A DNA stretch of 64,000 nt from Candidatus Margulisiibacteriota bacterium (GTDB taxonomy: Bacteria; Margulisbacteria; WOR-1; JAHJIW01), in NCBI GenBank assembly GCA_018823125.1, contig JAHJIW010000012.1, forward strand, positions 1-64,000, in the 5' to 3' direction. Shown piece after piece: positions 1 to 8,239 of the stretch. A program made the translations under genes and the position numbers. Position 1 is the stretch's first letter; every line of letters begins with the position of its first letter. The notes below the pieces were generated by a model, which was not told the DNA's origin, made no database searches, and saw only the letters and a program-made list of their open reading frames with translations.

Positions 1-127
1 AACGCGTGGACAATAATAGACTATACAGGGATAGTGAGGTCTGGCCGGGGAATCCCGCACTATAAATCTTCTCTGAAAATGAATTCCAGGACTGTTTTAA
101 GCTTATGGTAAATGCGCGACCAAGGGT

Positions 128-218
128 CAACCAAAGGTTTTGATGAAATACCGGCGCATTTTTTATTATCCTTTCGCGAAATTGTTGTCGCGGCGAAAAT
201 TTTTTGAAACGGCTCGTA
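128..218 (-). repeat. Left arm of 91-bp inverted repeat (copy of recombinase tail and miaB start)
   Basis: Read on the minus strand this block matches 3199-3289 at 90 of 91 positions (one T/C difference near its start). It carries the last part of the recombinase reading frame, the AAAGGATAAT ribosome-site region, and the first ten miaB codons; where miaB continues with TGC (Cys11) this copy reads TGA. The two copies are in inverted orientation around the cassette, which is not what a simple integration (direct attL/attR) would leave. Positions 1-127 beyond it show no gene I can recognise, only the tail of the minus-strand frame continuing from this copy to a stop near position 60. Confidence 0.9.
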
Positions 219-241
219 ATTTCCCCTCCACCAATCAGTAT

Positions 242-278
242 GGCTTGCGCGCCTCGCTAAATCTCGGCAGCGCAAGCC
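242..278. repeat. 9-bp inverted repeat upstream of the cassette promoter
   Basis: GGCTTGCGC at 242-250 and GCGCAAGCC at 270-278 form a perfect 9-bp stem with a 19-base loop. It lies between the inverted-repeat arm and the promoter of the HTH gene. It could be a terminator for incoming transcription, a recombinase binding site or a regulator site; the sequence alone does not decide. The 1-331 stretch otherwise contains the repeat arm, this stem and the promoter. Confidence 0.5.
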
Positions 279-293
279 GCATTAAAAATTATA

Positions 294-322
294 TTGACAA
301 GAACTGTCAAAAAGCGTAGAAT
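294..322 (+). promoter_or_regulatory. Sigma-70-type promoter with overlapping palindromic operator
   Basis: TTGACA (294-299) and TAGAAT (317-322) are separated by exactly 17 bases and sit 9 bases before the ATG at 332. The -35 box is half of a palindrome, TTGACA-N5-TGTCAA (294-310), so a dimeric regulator bound there would block RNA polymerase. The HTH protein encoded immediately downstream is the obvious candidate for autoregulation (inference). Confidence 0.75.
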
Positions 323-331
323 CACTCCGCT

Positions 332-517
332 ATGGCAAAAGAACAGAAAATTTATAACATGACCGAGCTGGCCGAAAAATTAGGTGTGCCGCGCCAAACT
401 GTTTACTATTGGATCGAAAAAGGGTGGGTGAAACCGAAGAGGGATTACAGGGATTATCCGGTTTTTACTGAAGAAGACTTGGAAGGGATAATAAAATGGA
501 AAAATTTAATCAAATAA
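332..517 (+). CDS. Small MerR/excisionase-like HTH DNA-binding protein
   Basis: This 61-residue protein is almost entirely one helix-turn-helix of the MerR-type: the stretch around residues 10-30 (MTELAEKLGV, RQTVYYWIEKG) followed by a wing-like segment and the FTEEDLEGI helix. It lacks any effector or dimerisation domain, as is usual for excisionase-type or cassette regulators. It is the first gene of a three-gene unit (HTH, HEPN-like, serine recombinase) and its promoter overlaps a TTGACA/TGTCAA palindrome. The likely role is to control the cassette or to direct the recombinase; which of these cannot be told from the sequence. Confidence 0.75.
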   Translation: MAKEQKIYNMTELAEKLGVPRQTVYYWIEKGWVKPKRDYRDYPVFTEEDLEGIIKWKNLIK

Positions 518-535
518 TGAAAATAAGGTGGAATT

Positions 536-1711
536 ATGGAATCGACAATTAGGCAGGAAGTATATGGAAGGATTGTATTTGCAAAATATTTGCAAAAATC
601 TGCCGAATCAGCTTGTTCGAATAAAAATGACAGGATGGAATTTACAAAAGGCATTTTGCTTTTACATGATGCAGTTGAGCAAATGTTAGGAGCAGTTGCT
701 GATCATTTACATGTTAAGTTGAAAGGAAAAAATATATATCTCTTAGAATATTTTGATTTAATTGAACAACATGATCCCGAAAAACGGAAATTGTCTTACA
801 GGATCCAAATGCGCAATTTAAATAGTATTCGTAGAAGTGCTAAGCACGAAGGAATTTTCCCTAATATCAAAACTTCTTCTCATTTCCCCGGCACTGTTTT
901 TGCCCTCTTGGAGGAAGCATGCAAAACATACTTTGACATTGAGCTGCAAACGGTTAGTTTAAAATCGTTGATTAGGAATGACAAAGTTAGAAAATATATT
1001 GACGAGGCAGAACAATTGATCGATAAAGGTGATTATGAAAAAGCATTGATTTCGCTTGCTTTTGCAATGTTCTACATCTGTGAATCATCAACAATGACTT
1101 CTCCATTGCGTAGGCTTATTCTGGGAAAGAAGGATGCAGCTGAGATTGAATTTACACAACCTTACAAGACAGAATATAAACTTGAATTGGTAGAACATGG
1201 CATAGATCCATATTTATATTATCGATTTTGCAACTTAACTCCTCGGATTGCGAGGCATACAGAAACCAATGATTTATATCATTGGTGGAATAAGTATTAT
1301 GGTCATCCAGCTAATTGGACAAAACAGAATGCTCTTTTTTGCCTAAATTTTTGTATTGAAACCGCTTTAAACTATCAAAGAGACGTAAATGAAGGGTATT
1401 CATTAGTGAGTTATATGGAAATTTATGAAGATGTTATTGAGCCTAAACGAGAAACAGCAATAATATATAACTCATCAAAATATCCTTCCAAATATATTCC
1501 CCATGGAAAAACCCTACAACGAAAGCCAATTTTTGAATTAAAAAAAGGGCAATCTATTGTTGGAATTGCAATGGATGATGAGGAAAGATTAGATGAGTGG
1601 TCAATAGCTAGTGACGATCTTTCGTCAAAATCTAATAAATATGGTATTGGATACGTTGCAAAAGGTGAAGTTTTTGTGGAGAGAAGACCGAGAGGAACCC
1701 TTAGGGAATAA
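536..1711 (+). CDS. HEPN-like helical protein in recombinase cassette
   Basis: This 391-residue protein is not a family I can name securely. The N-terminal 150 residues are helical, and a helix with LLLHDAVEQ is followed by NSIRRSAKHEG, which fits the R-x4-H signature of HEPN ribonuclease-type domains and the arrangement of a buried helix before it. The C-terminal half (from about residue 160) is a second helical region rich in Tyr and Trp without a motif I recognise. No signal peptide or membrane segment is visible. GGTGG lies before the ATG. Position between an HTH regulator and a recombinase is typical of cargo genes, often defence or toxin functions; the HEPN reading is tentative. Confidence 0.5.
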   Translation: MESTIRQEVYGRIVFAKYLQKSAESACSNKNDRMEFTKGILLLHDAVEQMLGAVADHLHVKLKGKNIYLLEYFDLIEQHDPEKRKLSYRIQMRNLNSIRRSAKHEGIFPNIKTSSHFPGTVFALLEEACKTYFDIELQTVSLKSLIRNDKVRKYIDEAEQLIDKGDYEKALISLAFAMFYICESSTMTSPLRRLILGKKDAAEIEFTQPYKTEYKLELVEHGIDPYLYYRFCNLTPRIARHTETNDLYHWWNKYYGHPANWTKQNALFCLNFCIETALNYQRDVNEGYSLVSYMEIYEDVIEPKRETAIIYNSSKYPSKYIPHGKTLQRKPIFELKKGQSIVGIAMDDEERLDEWSIASDDLSSKSNKYGIGYVAKGEVFVERRPRGTLRE

Positions 1712-1719
1712 AAATAAGC

Positions 1720-3297
1720 ATGAAATCAGCCATCTACATCCGAGTCAGCACCGAAGATCAAGCCCGTGAGGGTTACTCTCTCGAAGTGCAAAGGGAATAC
1801 TTAACTAACTTTGCTAAACAGCAAGGCTATGAAGTATTTGATATCTATGCTGATGAAGGCATCAGCGCGGGTTCAACCGACCGCCCCGCCTTGCAAAAAC
1901 TCCTCCAGGACGCGCGCCGCAAAAAATTCGATCTGGTCATTGTTTATAAAATAGATCGCTTCAGCCGTCGCCTCAAGGACCTGCTCGAGCTGGTCGAAAA
2001 ACTCGAATCTTTCGGAGTAGGTTTCAAATCCGCCACTGAACCCTTTGACACCACCAACTCCGCCGGAAAATTAATGTTCCAGCAACTTGGCAGCTTTGCC
2101 GAATTCGAAAGAAACCGCCATGCTGAAAGAGTTTTACCCGGCATGATCAAAAGTATTCAAAGTGGTAACTGGCATGGGGCCCGATACGCACCCTTTGGCT
2201 ACTCGTATAATAAACAAAAAAAATTACTCGAAGTAGTTGAATCCGAAGCAAAAGTTGTAAAACTTATCTCTAAAATGTGCCTCGAGGGTAAAAGTATCCA
2301 AAAAATTGCCGATTACTTAAATACTAGTAAACATAAAACCAGAATTGCACGCTACTTCTATACAAAACTAATCCGCGACATTTTAAGAAACCCAATTTAT
2401 ACTGGAAAAATCGTTTGGAATAAAAACCACCCAGACCAAATGGTTGTAGGGCAGGGGAACCATAGGCCATTGGTTTCCGAAGAAGATTTCCAAAAGGCCC
2501 AAACCGCATTAGATCAAAGACGAACATATAACCACAAAAGAAAACATGGCCACTATCCTTTAACCGGTTTACTTTACTGCGACAAATGCAATCACCGCTA
2601 TTTTGGCGTCTCCAATATCTCAAATCACAAAACCGGCAAACGCGACCGTTGGTATCGCTGCTCCGGCCGTCAACAATTCAATATCAGATGTAAGGGCCGG
2701 GCCATAAAATCCAATGACGCCGAAAATATTATTTTATCCGCCATGTTAAATATGCTCGACAGCGATAAGCTCAAAGATAACCGATGGTTATACACGACTA
2801 AAGTCCAAAACGATCAAAATCCTGGCTTTTTTACCGCTGCCTCCGGCAGCACTAAAAAAGCATTGAAAATTAATCAGGAAAAGCAGTTAAAGTTAACTGA
2901 TCTTTATTTAAATAACCAGCTCTCCAAAGAAACTTTTGCGCAAAAAAATGAAGAACTTCGCAAGGAAGAAGAAGAACTTCGGGCCAGTTTAGCCGGTACC
3001 GAATTATTGTTGATGGAGCGCGAAAATTCACGCGAGTACATGGACAAAGTCAGAGAATTTTTGGCCGGCTATAACAGTAAAAAACAAGAGCTAACTACTA
3101 AGGACAAAAAAACTATCCTTTCGCTTGTTTTTAAAAAGATTACTATCAAAAATTCGCCGCGAAAAGTAGACGTAAACGCTCGGATTTCCCCCGCCTTATA
3201 CGAGCCGTTCCAAAAAATTTTCGCCGCGACAACAATTTCGCGAAAGGATAATAAAAAATGCGCCGGTATTTCATCAAAACCTTTGGTTGCCAAATGA
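1720..3297 (+). CDS. Large serine recombinase
   Basis: The 525-residue protein has the full layout of a large serine recombinase: resolvase catalytic domain (residues 1-150) with nucleophile Ser10 in YIRVSTEDQ and the DRFSRRLKD arginines near 75-85, a recombinase domain (about 160-270), a zinc ribbon (CDKCNHRYFG, then YRCSG and RCKG) and a charged coiled coil (about 385-460). It cuts and rejoins DNA through a Ser-DNA intermediate. The last 40 bases overlap miaB, and its final 30 residues are encoded by the inverted-repeat arm. The copy at the other end of the cassette would give a different tail (in-frame, ending near position 60), so inversion would swap the C-terminus. Confidence 0.93.
   Translation: MKSAIYIRVSTEDQAREGYSLEVQREYLTNFAKQQGYEVFDIYADEGISAGSTDRPALQKLLQDARRKKFDLVIVYKIDRFSRRLKDLLELVEKLESFGVGFKSATEPFDTTNSAGKLMFQQLGSFAEFERNRHAERVLPGMIKSIQSGNWHGARYAPFGYSYNKQKKLLEVVESEAKVVKLISKMCLEGKSIQKIADYLNTSKHKTRIARYFYTKLIRDILRNPIYTGKIVWNKNHPDQMVVGQGNHRPLVSEEDFQKAQTALDQRRTYNHKRKHGHYPLTGLLYCDKCNHRYFGVSNISNHKTGKRDRWYRCSGRQQFNIRCKGRAIKSNDAENIILSAMLNMLDSDKLKDNRWLYTTKVQNDQNPGFFTAASGSTKKALKINQEKQLKLTDLYLNNQLSKETFAQKNEELRKEEEELRASLAGTELLLMERENSREYMDKVREFLAGYNSKKQELTTKDKKTILSLVFKKITIKNSPRKVDVNARISPALYEPFQKIFAATTISRKDNKKCAGISSKPLVAK
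3199..3289 (+). repeat. Right arm of 91-bp inverted repeat
   Basis: This is the partner of 128-218 (90/91 identical, opposite orientation). It spans the end of the recombinase gene, the ribosome-site region of miaB and miaB codons 1-10 plus two bases of codon 11. Recombination between the two arms would invert the cassette and keep miaB coding intact, but would replace the DNA upstream of it. Confidence 0.9.
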
Positions 3298-4550
3298 ACG
3301 TCAACGATTCCGAAATCCTGGCTGGGATTTTGGAGGACAATGGTTATGCTTTGGCGGAAGTTCCCCAAAAAGCGGACATTATTTTAGTTAATACCTGTTC
3401 CATCCGTCAAAAAGCCGAAGACCGGGCTTATACTTTTCTGCGCGAATTAAAAAAACTCAAAAAAACTAATCCGGATTTAATCATTGGTATCTGCGGCTGT
3501 GTTCCCCAAAGAGAAAAAGAAAATATTGTTAAACAGCTGCCCTTTGTAGACTTAGTAATGGGCCCTCAATGCGTCGATGATTTTTCAAATATACTGCAGG
3601 AAATCGAACCCAATAAAGAAACTCAATTTTACATCGAAGAAAAAGGCCGGCCGCGAAAAATTCATCCAACCAAACGCGCCAAATCACCGCGTGCGTATAT
3701 AAATATAATGTACGGGTGTAATAATTACTGTTCATACTGCATCGTTCCATACGTTAGGGGCAGGGAAGTGTTTCGCCCCAGTAAAGATATTATGGAAGAA
3801 ATTAAAAAATTAGATAAATCTATCCATAAAGAAGTAATTTTACTGGGACAAAACGTAAATTCCTGGAGCGAAGGAGATAAAACATTTTCAGATTTGCTGC
3901 GTGAAGTGCATAAAGCCCCCGGCGTGGAATGGATCAGCTTTATGACCTCCCATCCTAAGGATATGACTGATGAAATTATCGAAACGGTGGCTAAATTACC
4001 AAAACTAAACAACCATATTCATCTTCCGGTACAATCCGGCAGCACTAAGATCATGAAAGCCATGAATCGTAAGTATGATCGCGACTATTATTTAAAATTA
4101 ATTGAAAAAATCTACAAAAAGATCCCGGAGGCAACGGTAACTTCCGATATTATTGTCGGCTTTCCCGGTGAAACAGGGAAAGATTTTAAAGATTCATTAA
4201 GTATGATTAGGCAAGCCAATTTTGACTCGGTTATTACCGCGGCCTATTCAATTCGTCCGGGCACTAAAGCCGCCGCCATGAAAGGCCAAATCGAAACTTC
4301 AGTAAAAAAAGAGCGCCTCCAAAAAATTATGCAGGTGGTGCAGGATGTGGCCTATCAAAAGAACCAAAAACTGGTCGGGAAAACCATGGATCTTTTAGTT
4401 GAAGGCCCGGCCCAAAAAGGAAAGCTTTCGGGCCGCACGCGCGGCAGTAAAATTGTATATTTTGATGGTTCCAAAAACTTAATTTGTCAGATTATCCCCA
4501 TGAAAATTACCTCTGCAAAATCCTGGGTGCTGGAAGGCCAGCGTACGTAA
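3258..4550 (+). CDS. miaB: tRNA-2-methylthio-N6-dimethylallyladenosine synthase
   Basis: This radical SAM methylthiotransferase converts i6A37 to ms2i6A37 in tRNAs reading codons that start with U. The 430 residues show the N-terminal UPF0004 domain with the three cluster cysteines Cys11 (FGCQMN), Cys47 (NTCSIR) and Cys81, the radical SAM triad Cys154-x3-Cys158-x2-Cys161 (CNNYCSYC), and a C-terminal TRAM domain (about 370-425). The ATG at 3258 lies 40 bases inside the recombinase gene, preceded by the weak site AAAGGAT. Start and ribosome site lie inside the inverted repeat, so transcription currently must come from or through the recombinase cassette. Confidence 0.95.
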   Translation: MRRYFIKTFGCQMNVNDSEILAGILEDNGYALAEVPQKADIILVNTCSIRQKAEDRAYTFLRELKKLKKTNPDLIIGICGCVPQREKENIVKQLPFVDLVMGPQCVDDFSNILQEIEPNKETQFYIEEKGRPRKIHPTKRAKSPRAYINIMYGCNNYCSYCIVPYVRGREVFRPSKDIMEEIKKLDKSIHKEVILLGQNVNSWSEGDKTFSDLLREVHKAPGVEWISFMTSHPKDMTDEIIETVAKLPKLNNHIHLPVQSGSTKIMKAMNRKYDRDYYLKLIEKIYKKIPEATVTSDIIVGFPGETGKDFKDSLSMIRQANFDSVITAAYSIRPGTKAAAMKGQIETSVKKERLQKIMQVVQDVAYQKNQKLVGKTMDLLVEGPAQKGKLSGRTRGSKIVYFDGSKNLICQIIPMKITSAKSWVLEGQRT

Positions 4551-4562
4551 ACGATTGATGTA

Positions 4563-4590
4563 TTGCCCCGCCAAACGGGTATGCTATAAT
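4563..4590 (+). promoter_or_regulatory. Promoter of prs
   Basis: TTGCCC (4563-4568) lies 16 bases before an extended -10, TGC-TATAAT (TATAAT at 4585-4590). An AAGGAG ribosome site (4611-4616) and the ATG at 4627 follow. It is the first sigma-70-type box after miaB and probably drives prs and the adjacent hom gene. Confidence 0.65.
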
Positions 4591-4626
4591 GGCCCTGAAT
4601 TATTTTTTAAAAGGAGAAAACAACCA

Positions 4627-5574
4627 ATGGCAGGCAACGGTGCATTAAAAGTTTTTTTTGGAACCTCTCACGAAGAACTTGGCAGGAAAATTTGCGACTA
4701 TCTAAAAATTGATCCCGGCAAAATTAAAATTTCGCGCTTTGCCGGCGGTGAAATCTATACCCGTATCCTGGAAAACGTACGCGGTCAGCATTGTGTGATT
4801 ATGCAAACCTGTACCGATCAGGTCAATAGCGACTTGATGGAACTTTTTATTATTATCGATGCGATGAAGCGGGCTTCGGCCGAGTCCATCACGGTGGTTA
4901 TTCCTTATTTCGGCTATGCCCGGCAGGACCGCAAAGCCGCTTCCCGTGAGCCGGTTTCTGCCCGTCTGGTTGCCAATCTTTTAGAGAAAGCCGGAGCCGA
5001 CAGGGTAGTGTCGGTTGATCTGCATTCTGATCAAATTCAGGGATTCTTTAATATTCCGGTAGATACGCTGACTTCTTTGCCGCTTTTTGCTAACTATCTC
5101 GAAGAAAAAAATCTTAAAGATATGGTGGTGGTGGCCCCGGATACCGGGCGAGCCAAAGTTGCTAAGAAACTGGCTGATCGCATTGGTGCGGAGCTGGCGA
5201 TCTTACATAAAGTAAGAGCCGAACACCATAAATCGGATGTAACCCACGTAGTTGGTGACGTTGAGGGCAAAACTGTAATCTTAACCGATGACATGATCGA
5301 TACGGCCGGGACGATGACGGCCGGGGTTGCGGCCCTGCGTAAAGCCGGCTGTAATAAAGATATTTATGTCGTTGCAACCCATGGACTATTTTCTGGCCCG
5401 GCTGTCGAGCGCATGGCCAAAGCAAACTTTAAGGAAGTCGTGGTTACCGATTGTTTACCAATTTCCAAAGAAAAACGCTTTAAGGGTTTAGTGGTTTTAC
5501 CTGCGGCTGAACTGTTGGGTGAAGCCATTCGCAGAAACTACGAAAACCAATCAATTAGTTCATTATTTGACTAA
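4627..5574 (+). CDS. prs: Ribose-phosphate pyrophosphokinase
   Basis: PRPP synthetase transfers pyrophosphate from ATP to ribose-5-phosphate, giving PRPP for nucleotide, His and Trp synthesis. The 315-residue protein has the class I features: SRFAGGEIYTRI at the N-terminus, YFGYARQDRK at about 97-106, the GRAKVAKKLA catalytic segment and the PRPP-binding loop VILTDDMIDTAGT. A longer frame reaches an ATG at 4555, but that start would precede the TATAAT box; AAGGAG at 4611-4616 ten bases before ATG 4627 fixes the start. The next gene, hom, follows after ten bases. Confidence 0.96.
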   Translation: MAGNGALKVFFGTSHEELGRKICDYLKIDPGKIKISRFAGGEIYTRILENVRGQHCVIMQTCTDQVNSDLMELFIIIDAMKRASAESITVVIPYFGYARQDRKAASREPVSARLVANLLEKAGADRVVSVDLHSDQIQGFFNIPVDTLTSLPLFANYLEEKNLKDMVVVAPDTGRAKVAKKLADRIGAELAILHKVRAEHHKSDVTHVVGDVEGKTVILTDDMIDTAGTMTAGVAALRKAGCNKDIYVVATHGLFSGPAVERMAKANFKEVVVTDCLPISKEKRFKGLVVLPAAELLGEAIRRNYENQSISSLFD

Positions 5575-5584
5575 GGAGTAAAAC

Positions 5585-6862
5585 GTGGCGAAACAAGTAA
5601 AAGTCGGATTACTGGGATTAGGTACCGTCGGCAGATCAGTACTCGATCTTTTAGTTGCTAATCGTGCGGTCATTCAAGACGGTGCAGGTGTACCGGTACA
5701 ATTAGTGGCGGCTTGCGATATTAAAGCTAAAACCAAGCGCATCAAAGGCGTTCCGGTAGTAAAGGATGCGTTAAAAGTAATTAATGATCCTTCGATTGAT
5801 ATCATTGTTGAAGCGATTGGCGGAGTAAAACCGGCTTTAAACTATATTTTAAAAGCCCTGGCTAGCGGAAAGCACGTGGTAACTTCCAATAAAGAAGTTA
5901 TTGCTAAATATATGCCAACTATTTTTGCGGCAGCGAAAAAAAATAAGGTTTTAGTATTATACGAGGCGGCAGTGGGGGGTGGCGTTCCTATCATCCAGGC
6001 CATTCGTGATAATCTGGCGGCAAACCACATCAATGAAATCTACGGAATCGTAAATGGTACTACTAACTATATATTAGATAGTATGACCAAAAAAGATGTG
6101 GAATTTGCGGATGCCTTAAAAGATGCGCAGGCGCGTGGATTTGCCGAAGCTAATCCAGCGGCCGATGTCGAAGGGTATGATGCGGCTTACAAAGCAGCCA
6201 TCTTAGCGGCCACGGCTTATGGTGCATACGTAGATTGCAATAAAGTTCATCGCGAAGGCATTACTAAAATTAGACAAGAAGATATTCAATATGCCAAAGA
6301 AACGGGATACGTTATTAAACTGATTGCAACTGCCCGCAAATGGACCGGAAATAAATTAGACGTCAGAGTGCATCCGGTTTTTGTGCATAACACGCATCCT
6401 TTAGCCAAAGTTTCCGAAAACTACAACGCCATTTTTGTTAAGGGTGATTATGTGGGCCAGGTTATGTTTCACGGCGAAGGAGCAGGAGGGAAGCCCACGG
6501 CTTCGGCGGTGGTTTCAGATATAATAAAAATTGCGCGGGGCGGTGCCTACCGGGTTTTATCGCAGGCTTATCCAAAACAAAAAGCCGTGCTTTGCGATAT
6601 TAATCAGATCGAACGCAGATATTATTTTAATTTAAAAGTTCCGGACCGGTCCGGAGTTTTGGCCGTCATCTCAAAGGCTTTTGCCAAAAATAACGTAAGT
6701 ATTCAGGCCGTCACCCAGCGTGAAACGGTCGGTAAAATCGCCACCTTAATTATCGTTACCCACGCGGTTTCAGGGGATAATATCCAGGCTACCCTGCGCG
6801 ACCTCGCCAAACTTTCGGTAGTAAAAAAGATTTCAAATGTGGTGCGGGTCGGGCTTTATTAA
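5585..6862 (+). CDS. hom: Homoserine dehydrogenase
   Basis: NAD(P)-dependent reduction of aspartate semialdehyde to homoserine, in the Thr/Met branch of aspartate metabolism. The 425 residues hold an N-terminal Rossmann domain (GLLGLGTVG, residues 8-16), the catalytic homoserine dehydrogenase domain (SNKEVIA near 100, GGGVPII near 127, the ANPAADVEGYDA segment near 195) and a C-terminal ACT domain (from about 350; VPDRSGVLAVISKAF) that usually senses threonine. It starts with GTG, with AGGAG nine bases before. It follows prs closely and probably shares its transcript. Confidence 0.95.
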   Translation: MAKQVKVGLLGLGTVGRSVLDLLVANRAVIQDGAGVPVQLVAACDIKAKTKRIKGVPVVKDALKVINDPSIDIIVEAIGGVKPALNYILKALASGKHVVTSNKEVIAKYMPTIFAAAKKNKVLVLYEAAVGGGVPIIQAIRDNLAANHINEIYGIVNGTTNYILDSMTKKDVEFADALKDAQARGFAEANPAADVEGYDAAYKAAILAATAYGAYVDCNKVHREGITKIRQEDIQYAKETGYVIKLIATARKWTGNKLDVRVHPVFVHNTHPLAKVSENYNAIFVKGDYVGQVMFHGEGAGGKPTASAVVSDIIKIARGGAYRVLSQAYPKQKAVLCDINQIERRYYFNLKVPDRSGVLAVISKAFAKNNVSIQAVTQRETVGKIATLIIVTHAVSGDNIQATLRDLAKLSVVKKISNVVRVGLY

Positions 6863-6869
6863 ATTTTTC

Positions 6870-6898
6870 TTGTGTAAGCCGCTCCCTGCCTTTATAAT
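6870..6898 (+). promoter_or_regulatory. Promoter of secD-secF-uppP
   Basis: TTGTGT (6870-6875) and TATAAT (6893-6898) are 17 bases apart. The secD ATG at 6911 is only 12 bases after the -10 box and has no Shine-Dalgarno-like sequence, so the transcript leader should be about five bases. Confidence 0.7.
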
Positions 6899-6910
6899 AT
6901 GTGACAAGTT

Positions 6911-8239
6911 ATGAAAAATATTAATCAGCTTCGAATATTAATTATCATCGGCATCGTAGCCGTATCTGGGTACATTATATATAACATGCCTATCAATTTA
7001 GGATTAGACCTGCAGGGCGGTACCCGCCTGGTATTAGAAGGACAGTCTACTGATAAGGTTAAAGTTTCGGACGATGCGATGGCCGGAGTGGTAGCGGTGA
7101 TCCGCAACCGTATCGATGCTTTAGGCGTTTCCGAGCCAACCATCCAGCGCAAGGGAAGAAAACAAGTTGTAGTTGAACTTCCCGGCGTCAAAGATCCCGA
7201 GCGGGCCATCAGTCTGGTGGGCGATACCGCACTTTTAGAATTTGTTCCTGCGGAGTGGGCGCCGGCGGGGGCGGATGTCATGCCCAAAGACAAAGTTCAG
7301 GAAATTTACGGCGAAGGTGCGCATATCGATTATGTAGAAGGGGAGCGGGGCGGAGAAATAATTAAGCGTCCCATCATCTTAAAAAAGGCGGCCTTGACCG
7401 GATCCGACCTGAAGGGCGCTTGGCCGGGAGTCGATCAGTACGGAAACCCGGTAGTGGATTTAGAGTTTAACGCTAAGGGAGCTAATATTTTTGCTTCGGT
7501 TACCGCGCAAAATGTGGGCCGCCCGATTGCCATTCTTTTAGATAATAAAGTTATTTCTGCACCAAACGTAAGGGAGGCCATTCCATCCGGTCGAGCACAA
7601 ATTTCGGGTGATTTTACGATTCAGGAAGTCCAGGATTTAGTCATAAAACTTAAAGCCGGTTCATTGCCGATACCGGTAAAAATGATTGAAACCCGTATCG
7701 TTGGACCAACCTTAGGCAGGGATTCGATCGAAAAAAGTAAAATTGCCGGAATTATCGGTTTTGCGATTGTCGTTGCTTTTATGATTATGTATTATCGCCT
7801 GCCGGGATTTTTGGCCGACGTGGCGTTAATTGTGTATCTATTTATTGTATTTGCCTTGCTGGCTTTGATTCATGCTACCTTAACCCTGCCGGGCATTGCC
7901 GGTTTCCTCCTTTCAATTGGTATGGCGGTCGACGCTAACATTATTATATTTGAAAGATTAAAAGAAGAACTGCGCGAAGGCAAAACCATAAAGATGGCGA
8001 TTGAGGCCAGCTTTATCCGGGCCTTTTCGGCCATCTTAGACTCTAATGTTACTACGATTATTGCCGCGGCAACGCTTTTCTGGCTGGGTACCGGAGCCAT
8101 CAAGGGCTTTGCCATCACACTTTCGATCGGTATTTTGGCATCGATGTTTACCGCCATTGTAATTACGCGCATGCTTTTATATATCATGGTCGACAGTAAA
8201 ATTATTAAATCTTCAAAAAGTAAGTTGGTTTATAAATGA
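6911..8239 (+). CDS. secD: Protein translocase subunit SecD
   Basis: SecD works with SecF and SecYEG to complete protein export using the proton motive force. The 442 residues include one N-terminal membrane helix (about 8-25), the NLGLDLQGGTRLVLE signature, a periplasmic region with the P1 head (about 35-260) and five further helices from about 270, with GFLLSIGMAVDANIIIFERLKEE as the conserved RND motif. It overlaps secF by four bases, a translationally coupled pair. The protein is shorter than in enterobacteria (over 600), as is common outside that group. Confidence 0.95.
   Translation: MKNINQLRILIIIGIVAVSGYIIYNMPINLGLDLQGGTRLVLEGQSTDKVKVSDDAMAGVVAVIRNRIDALGVSEPTIQRKGRKQVVVELPGVKDPERAISLVGDTALLEFVPAEWAPAGADVMPKDKVQEIYGEGAHIDYVEGERGGEIIKRPIILKKAALTGSDLKGAWPGVDQYGNPVVDLEFNAKGANIFASVTAQNVGRPIAILLDNKVISAPNVREAIPSGRAQISGDFTIQEVQDLVIKLKAGSLPIPVKMIETRIVGPTLGRDSIEKSKIAGIIGFAIVVAFMIMYYRLPGFLADVALIVYLFIVFALLALIHATLTLPGIAGFLLSIGMAVDANIIIFERLKEELREGKTIKMAIEASFIRAFSAILDSNVTTIIAAATLFWLGTGAIKGFAITLSIGILASMFTAIVITRMLLYIMVDSKIIKSSKSKLVYK

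Noticed and set aside
1-127. Possible gene or tRNA at the left edge
   Set aside because: No coding frame with a ribosome site and no cloverleaf; only short inverted words such as ATAGTG/CACTAT.
60-275. 71-residue minus-strand frame at the window start
   Set aside because: It is the inverted-repeat copy of the recombinase tail continuing to a stop; no separate ribosome site or independent protein features.
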